From assembly GCA_944989445.1 (NCBI GenBank), contig CALYLW010000430.1, forward strand, positions 630,284-694,283: a DNA stretch of 64,000 bases, read 5' to 3'. The notes under the pieces were generated by a model that worked only from the letters and a program-made list of their open reading frames with translations, ran no database searches and was not told the DNA's origin. A program made the position numbers and the translations under genes. The stretch is from Ampullaceana balthica (Eukaryota > Mollusca > Gastropoda > Lymnaeidae). Of the stretch, positions 22,736 to 36,155 are shown piece by piece (within the stretch, counting starts at the first letter, position 1; each line of letters opens with the position of its first letter).

Positions 22736-23528
22736 ATACGCTTGGTAGACTGGGTAAACGTTGAAACGAAAATTTAACTAAAAATGCAATATATGTGTTT
22801 CAAATATCTTTTCATTATCTAATTAAAATAATTCAGCTTATACGCGAAGGAAATTTTAGAAAGTCAAGCTCTGGGAAGACAACTCGACCCCAACACAAGA
22901 ACTCAGATTTAAGGTCACGGGTTCCACTCACACACAAAATATGGTTCAGATGAAAATAATGATCTTTTCTATTATAGGACAAGTGGTATATCATCTATCA
23001 GTTGGTATGTCAGCTTTTTTGTCACAATCTCGACCCCAAACGTTTACGTCGTAACTGCAACGATAAGAATAACGTGCTTTTGTTGTTATTAATTTTTTTT
23101 TAAAATATTTTCTTTAGCTAAAACTGTAGTTTTAGTGCTGAGTTTTCATACTATGTATATGAGGAAGAATATGTGGTAATTCTTTTTTTTAAATGCTCTA
23201 TTATCATTAATTAATTTATTATTTATTGCAACAAATCAAACTTACCAAATATTGTGCAACGTATTTCTGATTCTGTGACAGTTCCTGCAAAACCTCTGGC
23301 AATCTGCCTCACAATACCCGGCATTGGTACTGGTATTTTGACAAATCTTAGCGAATCCAGGACTAAGTGTTTGCTCCTACTGTGCACGCCCATGGTAGCA
23401 AGTGGAGTATTGAAATAGTGCTCTATGGAATCTTAGTACGTGTCAGCTAGTTAAACATCTGAGGATCTTTAAACCTGCTGATAGGATGGTGACGGATAAA
23501 AAGCGCTATCTTCATTTTGAAACATGGA

Positions 23529-23560
<32 letters not shown>

Positions 23561-23755
23561 TTGTTTTTAAGTATTATTTTATAAATGCCTCAATATCCTT
23601 TTATAAACCGAATTACAAGCTACGTAATGGCGAAACTACCTACATGTACAAAGGTTAAGTTTTCTCGACTCTCTTCAATCAATATTGGCTGATTTTGTCA
23701 AATTAATTTATATAATTGTGCTTTCACTGTACAGTTTATATAATACTAGCAGACC
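22736..23755. other. Unassigned stretch with an (ATT)n microsatellite
   Basis: No gene was recognised. A run of ATT triplets lies at about 23529-23569. Confidence 0.5.
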
Positions 23756-25092
23756 CGTCGTGCATTGCAACGATCTCAGTAAAAAGGAATAAATATAGAG
23801 AAAAATGAAATTACATTAAGGGTCACCGGGCCCATCAGTTTAACATGTGAAGTTCAAAAATCTGTTAATTGCAATCAATTTCATAACAAATAATAAAAAT
23901 ATGTATCTATATTTCTCAATATCGTGTAAAATGTAATGGGGAATACAATATTAAAAGTTTAATAAAAAACACATTTAAGGCCCCCAGCCCAGAGGAAATG
24001 GACATAAGGATATCAGTGCCATATAGTAATTTAATCTAGGCTCTTAAGTTTTTATACACTGAGTTTGGTCAAATTCCAGTTATTTTCACAATATCTAACA
24101 CTTAAACTAATTTTTATGTAGCTACTATAAGGAAAAAATACATTAAGGGGCCCCCGGGCCCATTCGGTTCAAGATGTACATTTTGAAAACCTGTTCATTT
24201 AAATTCAGTTTCATCATGGATATGTTTCTCAAGGTCTTTAAAAACTGAGTGGGAAATAATATCTTAGAGTATACCCAAAAAAAAGACATTTCAATGTAAG
24301 ATGTAAATTTCAAAATGCTGTTCATTTTAATTCAGTTTCATCATGGATATATTGCTCAAGATCGTTAAAAATAAAATGGAAAATAATATCTCAAACATAT
24401 AACAAAAAAGACATTTGGGGCCCCCGGCCCTGAAAAATTGGACATTAGAAGTGCAGTGCCATTTGTTGTTTTAATATGGGCGACCACGTTTTTATATACA
24501 GAGTTTGGTTAAGATCCATTTATTTACTCAGTAGCTAACGCAGAAACTAATTTTTATAAAGCTCATATAAGCAAACATGACATTAAGGACCCCAGGGCCC
24601 ATTTAGTGCAAGATTTCAAGATCAAAACACCTTTTTATTTCAATCAATTTTATTGTGGATATATTTATCTATATTTCTCAAGATCTTTAATAATTGAATT
24701 GGGAATAAAATCTTAAACTTTTATGAAAAAAGACATTTTGGGCCCCCAGCCATGAAGAAAATGGACATTAGGAAATTAGTGCCCTATAGTATTTCAATAT
24801 TGGCTACCAAGTTGTTATAAACAAAGCTTGTTTAAGATCCATCAATTTACCTAAAAGCTAACGCTTAAACTAATTTTTATATAGCTCATATAAGAAAAAA
24901 TTTCATATTATTGGCCCCCAGCACCCCATGAGTATTAAATTTTGCAAAAAAAGTTGCCAATGACTTTCCCAGGAGCGTACTCAAAATTCTCCAAAAGTTT
25001 CATGGCAATCGGATGAATGGTTTAGTCAGCTATAAAGGACATACATACATACATACATACATACATACATTCATACATACATACAGACACAG

Positions 25093-25159
<67 letters not shown>

Positions 25160-26146
25160 TACTTTGATTTTTAAATCCTTTATATTAACTCGTGGTGTCT
25201 GCTTGCGCCCTTGCTTGCTTGTCACCAAAACTTTTTAACCCACTTCCTCGAAAGCTAGCGAGCTGAAATTTTGCAGGCAGTTTTGTACCAATGATAAAAA
25301 CAAGGTATCAAAATTTCAGATCGATTGCATGTACCGCAATTAAATTATTGAATTTTTAGATTATTTTATTTTATCTCTATGTATCATGTTAAATTTTTTG
25401 CTTTAGTGTAGTGGTGCGTATTATTCTATATTGAACAACCTTTCCTGTCGCGCAATAAGGTGCGTATTTTATTACCAATACTTTTTATAAACATATTCCT
25501 GATCGGTGCGAATTATATTAAACACATTTTACGACACAATTGCAATTTTGTATTTTGGATGGTCTTGCGCTGCTAATTATAATGAACATTCTTTTAGTTA
25601 CTTCTCGTACATAAAGGATTTATAGTCACAAACTTGTTTTTTTTACGTTTTTTTTTAAAAATCCTTTATATTAACTCGTGGTTTCTGTTTGGTTGATTGT
25701 TTGCTTGCTTGTTGCCAAAACTTTGGATATATTTTTAACCCACTTCCTCGTAAGCTAGCGAGCTAAAATTTGTACAGATGACAAAAACGATGTATCAAAA
25801 TTTCAGATCGATCGCATGTACCGTAAGTAAATTATTGAATTTTTAGATTATTTTATTTATCTCTACTTATCATGTTATTTTTTGAGATAGAATGTTGCGG
25901 TGCGTATTATATTGAACATCCTTTCTGTCGCGCAATAAGGTGCGTATTTTATTGGCAACACTTTTTAATAAACATATTCCTGATCGATATATTAAATATG
26001 TTTTACTACACAACTGCAATTTTGTATTTTTGGATGGTCTTGCGCTGCGTATTATAAGGAACATTCTTTTAGATACGTCTCGTACATAAAGTATTTATAG
26101 TCAAAAACTTGTTTTTTTTACGGGTTTTTTAAATTGTATATATAGA
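23756..26146 (-). mobile_element. Non-autonomous Helitron, minus orientation, 2.4 kb
   Basis: Read on the minus strand, the 5' end is TCTATATATACAATTT after an A, and the 3' end is CGGGTCTGCTAG before a T. A short palindrome (GTTGCAATGCACGAC) lies 10-15 bp before CTAG. Insertion between A and T, the TC start and the CTAG end are the Helitron hallmarks. The 5' third is a tandem of two 450-500 bp blocks (25170-25660 and 25665-26130) also seen at 12363-13379. The middle carries 300-bp-scale repeated segments with GGGCCCC blocks. It contains no Rep/helicase ORF, so it is non-autonomous. A (CATA)n-(CA)n run sits inside at 25040-25160. Confidence 0.87.
25040..25160. repeat. (CATA)n and (CA)n microsatellite inside the Helitron
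   Basis: A run of CATA repeats (25040-25085) gives way to about 32 CA dinucleotides. The matching place in the other Helitron (48103-48120) has only two or three CATA units, so the run has expanded in this copy. Confidence 0.93.
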
Positions 26147-27337
26147 TAAATGTTTGCTTATTGAAAATGTATTCAAAAGATTTTATTTTAAGATAGTCAT
26201 TTTTCAAAATTTTATTTGTGTTTTATGTTTGTTATCTTTAATCAGACGTTTAATCTAATCGGTGTACCTCGTCATACTTCCCTATCCCATATCTGAAATT
26301 GAATATCAAGTAAGTCTCAATGATTTGTGACATGTTTGTCCTGTCGAGCGTCTTATTAAATTTTATGATAAATCTTTTTTGCGCTAACTTCAGTGATTTT
26401 TCAAAGAATAAATAAACATTTTATGATTTCACTTATTTTCTCTGATAATATTATTAAATATGCAGTGTCCCATATCAATGTCAATAAAAACAATTTTTTA
26501 TAGCTGAAATTTTCTTGTATTTAATTTGGATACTAGCATCCCCTACTTTCCATCACCTTTAAATGGCTTTGTTGTGTTTTTTCTTTGACGCCTCGTCAAG
26601 ACTGCTTCCTCGTGGAGAGTGACGTGGTGAGTCATTGGTAGAGAAAAACGTGTCAAACTCAAGGCCCGTGGGCCACACCAGGCCCAGTGTAGTTATGTCA
26701 AACCAGAGAGATCGAAGTTTCAGGTTAACAAAAAAGATGTTGTCGCGACATAAAGTGATAATAAAATTCTCAAATTAACTGCTTTGTCTAACCATAGGCT
26801 TGCCGATAGTGTTCTCGTCTCGATCACAATAAGCGAAAATAATAATTTGTGAAAACATTTGATTTTCTTCCTCACAATAACCTAACATCGTTCAGTTATT
26901 AATTTGGGCATGAAAAGTGAAAGGGGATGTATTTAAAATTTTAACACGCATCATATTACGGATTTAATGATGTGAAGCAAACGATTATCGATAGAAACAA
27001 AAACTAATCCAATCTAGTCTTTAAAAGGCCAAGAGAAATCTTGATCCCAAAAACAGAATTTCAAGGCGGCTGAGACGATGAACTTAAATGAATATTGATA
27101 CTGGCAGTAAATGTGTGTGTCTATTACTGGAGATAATGTGCCGCACTCGGGTGTAATCAAAGAATATAATAAAATGAGACAGTGTTTGGAGACTAGTGTA
27201 CACTTTGATGAATAACTTAAATTATTCTGAGCCTATTTCGAGAGGCGCTTTAGCTACTTTGAAGCTAAATACAATTAGTTTTGGTTGTTTCATTATCATA
27301 CTTTATAGACGCGGAAACAGCACGTGTATCTCTTGGC
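26147..27337. other. Unassigned stretch with a hAT-like scrap
   Basis: No gene was recognised. At 26650-26690 the text GTGTCAAACTCAAGGCCCGT and GGGCCACACC resembles a hAT end known widely in animal genomes, but no partner end was found. Confidence 0.4.
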
Positions 27338-28148
27338 ATGGAGCTAACAGAGCTGCAGTGTAATGGGATATACACGACTGTGTGTGACAATACACATGGA
27401 GCTAACAGAGCTGCAGTGTAATGGGATATACACGACTGTGTGTGACAATACACATGGAGCTAACAGAGCTGCAGTGTAATGGGATATACACGACTGTGTG
27501 TGACAATACGCATGGAGCTAACAGAGCTGCAGTGTAATGGGATATACACGACTGTGTGTGACAATACACATGGAGCTAACAGAGCTGCAGTGTAATGGGA
27601 TATACACGACTGTGTGTGACAATACACATGGAGCTAACAGAGCTGCAGTGTAATGGGATATACACGACTGTGTGTGACAATACACATGGAGCTAACAGAG
27701 CTGCAGTGTAATGGGATATACACGACTGTGTATGACAATACACATGGAGCTAACAGAGCTGCAGTGTAATGGGATATACACGACTGTGTGTGACAATACG
27801 CATGGAGCTAACAGAGCTGCAGTGTAATGGGATATACACGACTGTGTATGACAATACACATGGAGGTAACAGAGCTGCAGTGTAATGGGATATACACGAC
27901 TGTGTATTACAATACACATGGAGCTAACAGAGCTGCAGTGTAATGGGATATACACGACTGTGTGTGACAATACACATGGAGCTAACAGAGCTGCAGTGTA
28001 ATGGGATATACACGACTGTGTGTGACAATACACATGGAGCTAACAGAGCTGCAGTGTAATGGGATATACACGACTGTGTATGACAATACACATGGAGCTA
28101 ACAGAGCTGCAGTGTAATGGGATATACACGACTGTGTATGACAATACA
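27338..28148. repeat. 58-bp minisatellite, 14 copies
   Basis: The unit starts CATGGAGCTAACAGAGCTGC and ends GACAATACA. Copies are 95% or more alike by eye, with variants GTGTATG, CGCATGG and TTAC. ORFs over it on either strand are artefacts of the repeat. Confidence 0.95.
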
Positions 28149-29543
28149 GAGCCTGCTCCAAGAAATGATCACTTTTGTCTACATGCGGCTCCAACTTTGA
28201 GCATGTTTTGTAGCAAATATCTTTGTGAGCGGCTGTTACATGTGATAAAGATTACGGTAACTATACATCACACAGTACTCATCTCACTGATGAAAACATG
28301 CAGTCCATCATAAGACACTTAATTACACAGAACATAACTGCCAACATAAACCAAGTTATATTCAGAAAGTATGTTAACAAGCCGCTCCAATATAAATGCG
28401 TAGGAGATAATTTTGGGTATGCCAATGATTTATTATTACAAAACTCTTTCTATTTTATATCTATTTTTGCATAGTGAATATTTATTCTGTTGGTAAGCAA
28501 CCTAACGTGTGATTTATGTTCGAGTGTGTGGATGTAAAACCTCTGCATTATTTGTGCCATTATCTGTTTCCGTGTCAGTTTTCCAATAACTTTGATTTCA
28601 GTGTAAGCCTAGAGGGCAAGTCAGCATTTAAATCCCCAATCTTTCTTCTGAAGACAAGCCACAGTCCAACTTTTGCCTCTCAAATAAATGATAAAACGTG
28701 CACATAAATTTTATTTTTATTATTTCATTTATTTGCTAATGGTCAGTTATCTGTTGTCTCAAGTACGGGTCTTAGGAAAATTTATTTTTAGATCGTATGT
28801 TTGTAGGATGTCATCTAAAGTGCTAGAATATTTCATTAAACTGAAACTGATGACAGATATATGGGCACTGTTTAAATGCTGGCTTTAATTCACAAATTTC
28901 CCCAGATGTTTTCAACTGCTTCAGTGAGTCTGACATTCTTCACTGATTCTGTCTTCTGTTGTTTTGTTAACCATCTTGAAGCCATTATATAGCACATGTT
29001 TGAAAATGTTTTGGGGACTTTTAATGTTAATTGGCCACCTTAGTTTGAAAAGTGTGAATTCAATTAATGATTAATGATTCCTAAGCGCGGTAATGTCAGT
29101 CAGTGCTCCAGGCAGCTCTAAACGCCAGGACACAGTTATAAGCTTTTAGCCTAATGAATTGAGAGAACTTGCCCTGGGTATTTGCCCATATCTCCTTGCC
29201 CCTGTACACAAGTAGGCCGTCAAGAGGTCATAAATATTTTTTTAAAAATTCGTTTTGTAATTTTAAAAAAAACCTTCTGATATTGAAGATTACACGACAA
29301 ACAACTTCCCTCTACTCTTGTTGGGTCCGAGTTATCTTCCCTTATTACTTATCCAGATATTTGCTACAGCAGTTCGTCCTCTCTGCTCACGTTGCTGAGA
29401 GAAAGGTTGTGAATAAAAGTTCAGGTCAAGTTACGATAACTTCTATTCAATTCTAGTGTCAGCTGCGAATTTTGAACGCGTGACAATTTTGAACGGAATT
29501 TTATCATTTGTCATATGTCATTTCTCCCAAAAATTGGGTTCAT
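28149..29543. other. Unassigned stretch, no gene recognised
   Basis: Short ORFs of 63-95 residues have no recognisable domain and read as AT-rich chance ORFs. No repeats or element ends were seen. Confidence 0.5.
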
Positions 29544-30245
29544 GATCACCAACGTCATTTCTCTCAGTGCACCTGGTACCAGAAGACATGATCACCAACG
29601 TCAGTTCTCTCAGTGGACCTGGTACCAGAAGACCTGATCACCAACGTCAGTTCTCTCAGTGGACCTGGTACCAGAAGACCTGATCACCAACGTCATTTCT
29701 CTCAGTGGACCTGGTACCAGAAGACCTGATCACCAACGTCAGTTCTCTCAGTGGACCTGGTACCCGAAGACCCGACCACCAACGTCATTTCCCTCAGTGG
29801 ACCTGGTATCAGAAGACATGATCACCAACGTCAGTTCTCTCAGTGGACCTGGTACCAGAAGACCTGATCACCAACGTCATTTCTCTCAGTGGACCTGGTA
29901 CCAGAAGACATGATCACCAACGTCATTTCTCTCAGTGGACCTGGTACCAGAAGACCTGATCACCAACGTCATTTCTCTCAGTGGACCTGGTACCAGAAGA
30001 CCTGATCACCAACGTCATTTCTCTCAGTGGACCTGGTACCAGAAGACATGATCACCAACGTCATTTCTCTCAGTGGACCTGGTACCAGAAGACCTGATCA
30101 CCAACGTCATTTCTCTCAGTGGACCTGGTACCAGAAGACATGATCACCAACGTCATTTCTCTCAGTGGACCTGGTACCAGAAGACATGATCACCAACGTC
30201 ATTTCTCTCAGTGGACCTGGTACCAGAAGACATGATCACCAACGT
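29544..30245. repeat. 46-bp minisatellite, about 15 copies
   Basis: The unit starts GATCACCAACGTCATTTCTC and contains GGACCTGGTACCAGAAGACA. Two internal variants alternate: CATTTCTC or CAGTTCTC, and GACAT or GACCT. Confidence 0.95.
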
Positions 30246-31139
30246 TGTGGAATAATCCAGCGTCTTTGTGTATCGTCAGCTTTTTTCCACTTGGCCAAAG
30301 TTATTAGCTAATCTTTAATAATTATTTTAATGGAAGAAGTCTAATTTTAGAATGAGAATCTCAGGACAAACAAAGCGGCTGTGTACAGCGGAAATGACGT
30401 TGATGAAAACAGATTCTTATTGTCAGATAAATAAAACATTCTTCATTCAAAGTTGAGGTTTGAAAATTAAAGAAAGGGTTTTAAAAAGGGAATTATATTC
30501 AGCAACAGTATGTGTTAGCATTTGAGGGAAAAGGATCTAAAGTATGACACCATTTAATTACATATGGTGTTAAGGTATCGAAAGTGATATTTTGATTATA
30601 TGGTGTTATTTGTTGGAGTAATTCAGATATTATTTTAATGCATTTGGGAATATAGTACCGAAAAACAAAGTTAGTTTGATTCACTTCCTCTTTCTCACAA
30701 GTGTTGAAAGTGAATGAGAGACGTGGTGGTTATTTCAGATGTTCTAATTCAAGTAAATTGAAGTGTTATGACCTTCTCGCGCTTTCATTTTTACTATTTA
30801 AACATTGCAATCATCCCTGCTAACAGGATGAATTAATTTCAGTTATTTTTAAAATGTAAGGTTTGAAAAAGTTCTTGTTAAAACAATTTTTAGTTTTAGT
30901 CTTTGGAACATCTCGTAATCAGTTTTTGCCCTCCTTACTGCGTCGGTCAAAGGAAAAAAGCTTTTTCACTGAGTTGTGACGGTTTATCACTTGTCTTCCA
31001 GTCAAACTTTTCATACTTTTTCAAATACTCTAGATACGTTTTTTGAAGAAATTTGAGAAATAAAAAACTAATCATACTCACGGTCGACTACTGTCAACAA
31101 AGTGAAGTCTCTGATCTGTAGCCGAGCCTTCATCAGTGG
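30246..31139. other. Unassigned AT-rich stretch
   Basis: No gene, array or element end was recognised. Confidence 0.45.
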
Positions 31140-32180
31140 ATTTCCTCCATTCAGCCAGCCGGCAATCCTCCAATCAACCAATCCACATTCCTCCATTCAG
31201 AAAGCCCACATTCCTCCATCCAGCAAGCCCACATTCCTCCATTCAGACAGCCCACATTTCTCCACTCAGCCAGCCCACATTCCTCCATCAAGCCAGCCCA
31301 CATTCCTCCATCCAGCCAGCCCACATTCCTCCATTCAGCCAGCCCACATTCCTCCAGACAGGCGGCATTCCTCCATCCAGCCAGCCCACATTCCTCCATT
31401 CAGCCAGCCTACATTCCTCCATTCAGACAGCCGGCATTCCTCCATTCAGACAGCCGGCATTCCTCCATCAAACCAGCCCACATTCCTCCATTCAGCCAGC
31501 CCAAATTCCTCCATTCAGCCAGCCCACATTCCTCCACCCAGCCAGCCCACATTCCTCCATTCAGCAAGCCCACATTCCTCCATTCAGCCAGCCGGCATTC
31601 CTCCATTCAGACAGCTCTCATTCCTCCATTCAGCCAGCCCACATTCCTCCATTCAGCCAGCCCAGATTCCTCCATTCAGCTAGCCCACATTCCTCCATTC
31701 AGCCAGCCCACATTCCTCCATTCAGCCAGCCCACAATCCTCCATTCAGACAGCTCGCATTCCTCCATTCAGCCAGCCCACATTCCTCCATTCAGACAGCC
31801 GATTTTCCTCCATCCAGCCAGCCCACATTCCTCCATCCAGCCAGCCCACATTCCTCCATTCAGACAGCTGGCATTCCTCAATCCAGCCAGCCCACATTCC
31901 TCCATTCAGCCAGCCCATATTCCTCCCTTCAGCCAGCCAACATTTCTCCATCCAGCCAGCCCAAATTCCTCCATTCAGACAGCTCGCATTCCTCCATCCA
32001 GCCAGCACGCATTCCTCCATTCAGACAGCTCGCATTCCTCCATTCAGCCAGCCCACATTCCTCCATTCAGCCAGCCAACATTCCTCCATTCAGCCAGCCC
32101 ACATTCCTCCATTCAGCCAGCCCACATTACTCCATTTAGACAGCTCTCATTCCTCCATTCAGCCAGCCCGCATTCCTCCA
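31140..32180. repeat. 23-bp minisatellite, about 45 copies
   Basis: The unit is CATTCCTCCATTCAGCCAGC plus CCA. Variants are GACAGC, CATCCAG and GGCATT. The unit lacks stops in most frames, so long Pro/Ser/His-rich ORFs (up to 379 residues on plus) and Trp/Glu/Gly-rich ORFs on minus appear. I treat all of these as artefacts. Confidence 0.95.
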
Positions 32181-33253
32181 TTGATCAAACCCACTTTTGT
32201 ACAGCAGGGTGCCTAATGCCCATTCCTATATGTCTATTAAATATTTTCCTTCTTAAATTAAACTACTTAAACTAATGATTGGAATATCAATTATTGTTTG
32301 ATATTTGTAATCAATTTTATTTATACAAATTTCTAGCTCATTGTGAGCACAAAAAGTTATTGAAATAACGATTATAAGATTTAGACTTGGACTAATGGGC
32401 GGACGAACTAACTGACAGAGCGATTCTAAGGCGTGTAAAAAATAAAGAAGAAATGAAAGTAAACATTTTTAGCCGTGAAATACTCACTGAAAAGTTGAAA
32501 TACTAGAGTACATACAAAATGAACACTGAGACTCTTAGATAATCGGAGTTTCTTTTAATCCCAGACCATGGACTAAAATTTTGTTCTGCGTATGTAAAAC
32601 ATAATTTTTAATTTTTTTATTTATTTTTTTTTGGGGGGAGGGGTGACGTCCCCTCCCCATGTGACGCCACGGATCACGCGAAAATTCCCGTGAGTGTCAG
32701 CCTTCTGTCTAGCATTAAAAGTCACTTAATGGTCATCCGCTCCATTCCAATGTTCGTGTCAGACTTGGTTTGGCCCAGATCGTGTTTGACCAGATAATCT
32801 TCACTGACCAGATCAACTTAACAAAGGCAAGAGAGATCGGGCCACTACTTATTGATTACCTACAATGTCGTGGACATTGAGAGAGGGATTCAAGTGCATA
32901 CAATTAGAGCATTTTGCTCATGTTAGCTAATTATATTTAAATTTTGAAAGAAAATTGTTGCTTTATTAGATAAACTAGAAAACACAACAACCCTAAGCTT
33001 TGTGTGTCTTAATTCCACTCAGTTTCTAAAACAGGGTGATAATAATTTATATTATTCAAAATATTTTTATAAGTTTTATAAAATTTATTTCAGAAAATAT
33101 TATTTAAAAAAGATCTTTTTCCACATAATGATTAAATAGAGTCTTCTCACCCATGACGAATTCATTTTTGCAACATTTAACACTTAACATTTAACAAACC
33201 GGATGTGGTGGAGACTTGAGGTTGATGTTTTATGAAGATGGAAGTCAAATAGA
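32181..33253. other. Unassigned stretch
   Basis: No gene recognised. A G-rich patch lies at 32630-32665. Confidence 0.45.
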
Positions 33254-34440
33254 GACGAAACAATCAAAGATAAAAGGCTCATAATCATAAACGACACAAT
33301 TAAAAACAAAAGGCTTAAATCACAAAAGAGACAATTAAAGATAAAAGGCTCATAATCATAAACGACACAATTAAAAACAAAAGGCTTAAATCACAAAAGA
33401 GACAATCAAAGATAAAAGGCTCATAATCACATACGAAACAATTAAATACAAAGGCTCATAATCATAAACGAGACAATTAAAAACAAAAGGCTTAAATCAC
33501 AAAAGAGACAATTAAAGATAAAAGGCTCATAATCATAAACGACACAATTAAAAACAAAAGGCTTAAATCACAAAAGAGACAATCAAAGATAAAAGGCTCA
33601 TAATCACATACGAAACAATTAAATACAAGGTTACAAAGGCTCATAATCATAAACGAGACAATTAAAAACAAAAGGCTTAAATCACAAAAGAGACAATTAA
33701 AGATAAAAGGCTCATAATCATAAACGACACAATTAAAAACAAAAGGCTTAAATCACAAAAGAGACAATCAAAGATAAAAGGCTCATAATCACATACGAAA
33801 CAATTAAATACAAAGGCTCATAATCATAAACGACACAATTAAAAACAAAAGGCTTAAATCACAAAAGAGACAATCAAAGATAAAAGGCTCATAATCACAT
33901 ACGAAACAATTAAATACAAAGGCTCATAATCATAAACGACACAATTAAAAACAAAAGGCTTAAATCACAAAAGAGACAATCAAAGATAAAAGGCTCATAA
34001 TCACATACGAAACAATTAAATACAAAGGCTCATAATCATAAACGAGACAATTAAAAACAAAAGGCTTAAATCACAAAAGAGACAATCAAAGATAAAAGGC
34101 TCATAATCACATATGAAACAATTAAATACAAAGGCTCATAATCATAAACGACACAATTAAAAACAAAAGGCTTAAATCACAAAAGAGACAATCAAAGATA
34201 AAAGGCTCATAATCACATACGAAACAATTAAATACAAAGGCTCATAATCATAAACGAGACAATTAAGTACAAATTTTTCATAAATACAAACGAGACAATT
34301 AAAGATAAAAGGCTAATAATCACAAAGGTGACAGTCAAAGACAAAAGTCTAAAGGCTAATAATCACAAAGGTGACAGTCAAAGACAAAAGTCTAAGTCAA
34401 AAGACACACTGAGAATCATAAACGTGAAAGTCAAACAAAC
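33254..34440. repeat. About 35-bp minisatellite with a 106-bp higher-order unit
   Basis: Three monomer types follow one another: GACAATCAAAGATAAAAGGC (36 bp), GAAACAATTAAATACAAAGG (35 bp) and GACACAATTAAAAACAAAAG (35 bp). From about 33796 to 34260 the three-monomer unit repeats every 106 bp. The left part (33255-33440) alternates only two of the monomers. The right tail from 34290 is degenerate. Confidence 0.9.
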
Positions 34441-34815
34441 AAATCTCATGCAATAAAACTTGACATTGAAACATAACATGCTAACTATAAACAAGGAAAA
34501 TGACACTTATTTCACTGACATTTCCTTTAAAAGAACAATTATATTATAGCCAACCATTACCATCTAACAACTTTACATTGTAACTTGAACTTAAGAAAAG
34601 ACCTGGCTGAGCCAGACATGTTGATGCCACTGGTCACATTTAACTCTCTTGTCTAGGCCATCTTTGTGTTGTGGATGGCCCGTCGTGGTGCGATGGAAAA
34701 CACGGAATGTTTAACTGTGACTGTGTTATAAGCTACTGAGGGAAAGTGTAAGCTGGGTGGAGCTATCTTTGAAATGGATAAAAAAAAATCTGTGAACATT
34801 TGTTCGTTATTGGAA
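34441..34815. other. Unassigned stretch
   Basis: No gene or repeat recognised. Confidence 0.4.
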
Positions 34816-35043
34816 GGTGAGTTAAAGTGCACATTTCTGACTGGACTATAGAAGGTGAATTAAAGTGCACATTGCTCACGGGACTATAGAAGGTGAATTA
34901 AAGTGCACATTTCTCACGGGACTATAGAAGGTGAATTAAAGTGCACATTTCTGACTGGACTATAGAAGGTGAATTATAGTGCACATTTCTGACTGGACTA
35001 TAGAAGGTGAATTAAAGTGCACATTTCTCATGGGACTATAGAA
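34816..35043. repeat. 38-bp minisatellite, 6 copies
   Basis: The unit is GACTATAGAAGGTGAATTAA followed by AGTGCACATTTCTGACTG, with a CTCACGG variant. It ends at ACTATAGAACTATATGC. Confidence 0.93.
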
Positions 35044-35639
35044 CTATATGCAACCACAATACCAGCAGAATGTGTAAAATACATGTTTTCTCATAATCAG
35101 GATTGCTACGTACTCTCTAAGTCAGGTGGTTAAATTTCAATTTTGGACGCATAGCCATCAAAACACATGATATGTCTACAAATCGTCGTTTTCTTCTTCG
35201 CTGTCATTGTGGTGTGTGAGTGGGGGGAGGGGAAACAGACATTGTTTACCGACTTCAAATGTTATCGACACACTGCCGCCATCTTGTCTTTATCGTACGC
35301 AACATCTTAGCTAAACTTCCATCTTTACTGAAATGGTAATATTACGGTTGTATATGGAATTATAGCCCTTTCCGAAAAACTACCAACCCCAAGGATCACT
35401 ATAAAATCTATGGAGATCAAAGATATTGTGAAGGCATGCCCAAATTAAATATAATTTGCATTATATTTATAAAATTATTTAATGAAGGGATTTATCTGTG
35501 TTTCTACCCACACTCTCAAATATAATCAGACAAAGGAAGAGAACTCCTCAATGACGGGCCATCAACAAAAGAGTTATGGAACATACTTTACAAAGACCTC
35601 AAAATATGATGATAACTGCTGGCCATAGGAAATAAAACA
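35044..35639. other. Unassigned stretch upstream of receptor B
   Basis: Possible promoter side of receptor B, but no promoter motif could be identified. No gene seen. Confidence 0.35.
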
Positions 35640-36152
35640 AACCCGTAAAAACAAAGTTTTTGACTATAAATCCCTTATATATGAGACATAACTAAAAGTA
35701 TTTGCAAATATTTACAGACTGAATCTGTCTTAACTCAACGTTGCTTCATAACCCAGGGGGGTGGGGGGGAGAGGAGAAAAGTCTGTCACCGATCGCTTGA
35801 CCGAGCTCAGCGTGACACGTAAAATATAAACAAAAGCACGTCAACGCGTCAACTCAAACTCTCACGTGGGGAAAAAACAATAACAAACAGTGAATTTGAA
35901 TTACATACGTTATATAGGGATAAACTAAAAATGCATACATTTAATTACGGTACGTTCGATCGATCTAAAATTTTGATACCATGCATTGTTAGGTGAGACG
36001 GGTCCGTGTGCCACGTTTCAGCTCGATCGGATCACGGGAAGTGGGTCATTTTTGACTTTTGTTTTTCCGCCCGCCAAAGACAGAGATGACGACAGAACGA
36101 CAGAGAGACAGAAAGAGACGGCGGTGAAGTTAATAACAGGGATTTAAAAAAA
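35640..36152 (+). mobile_element. Helitron-derived block ending 4 bp before the receptor B start codon
   Basis: It begins ACCCGTAAAAACAAAGTTTT and TGACTATAAATCCCTTATAT, then TTAATTACGGTACGTTCGAT, then CCACGTTTCAGCTCGATCG and GGGATTTAAAAAAAAC. These pieces follow the order of the 506-bp block at 12363-13379, with a replaced middle. The ATG of receptor B (36156) comes directly after the AAAAAAAAC that ends the block. The 5' leader of the receptor is therefore Helitron-derived, or an upstream exon splices to TTAATAACAG within it. Confidence 0.72.
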
Positions 36153-36155
36153 ACA

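Noticed and set aside
27265..28194. ORFs with repeated VYIPLHCSSVSS-type text
   Set aside because: Readings of the 58-bp array in three frames.
28516..29456. Three small ORFs as genes
   Set aside because: Short, AT-rich, no motif, no neighbouring splice pattern.
31136..32275. 379-residue Pro/Ser/His-rich ORF
   Set aside because: The 23-bp array lacks stops, so all frames read through, on both strands.
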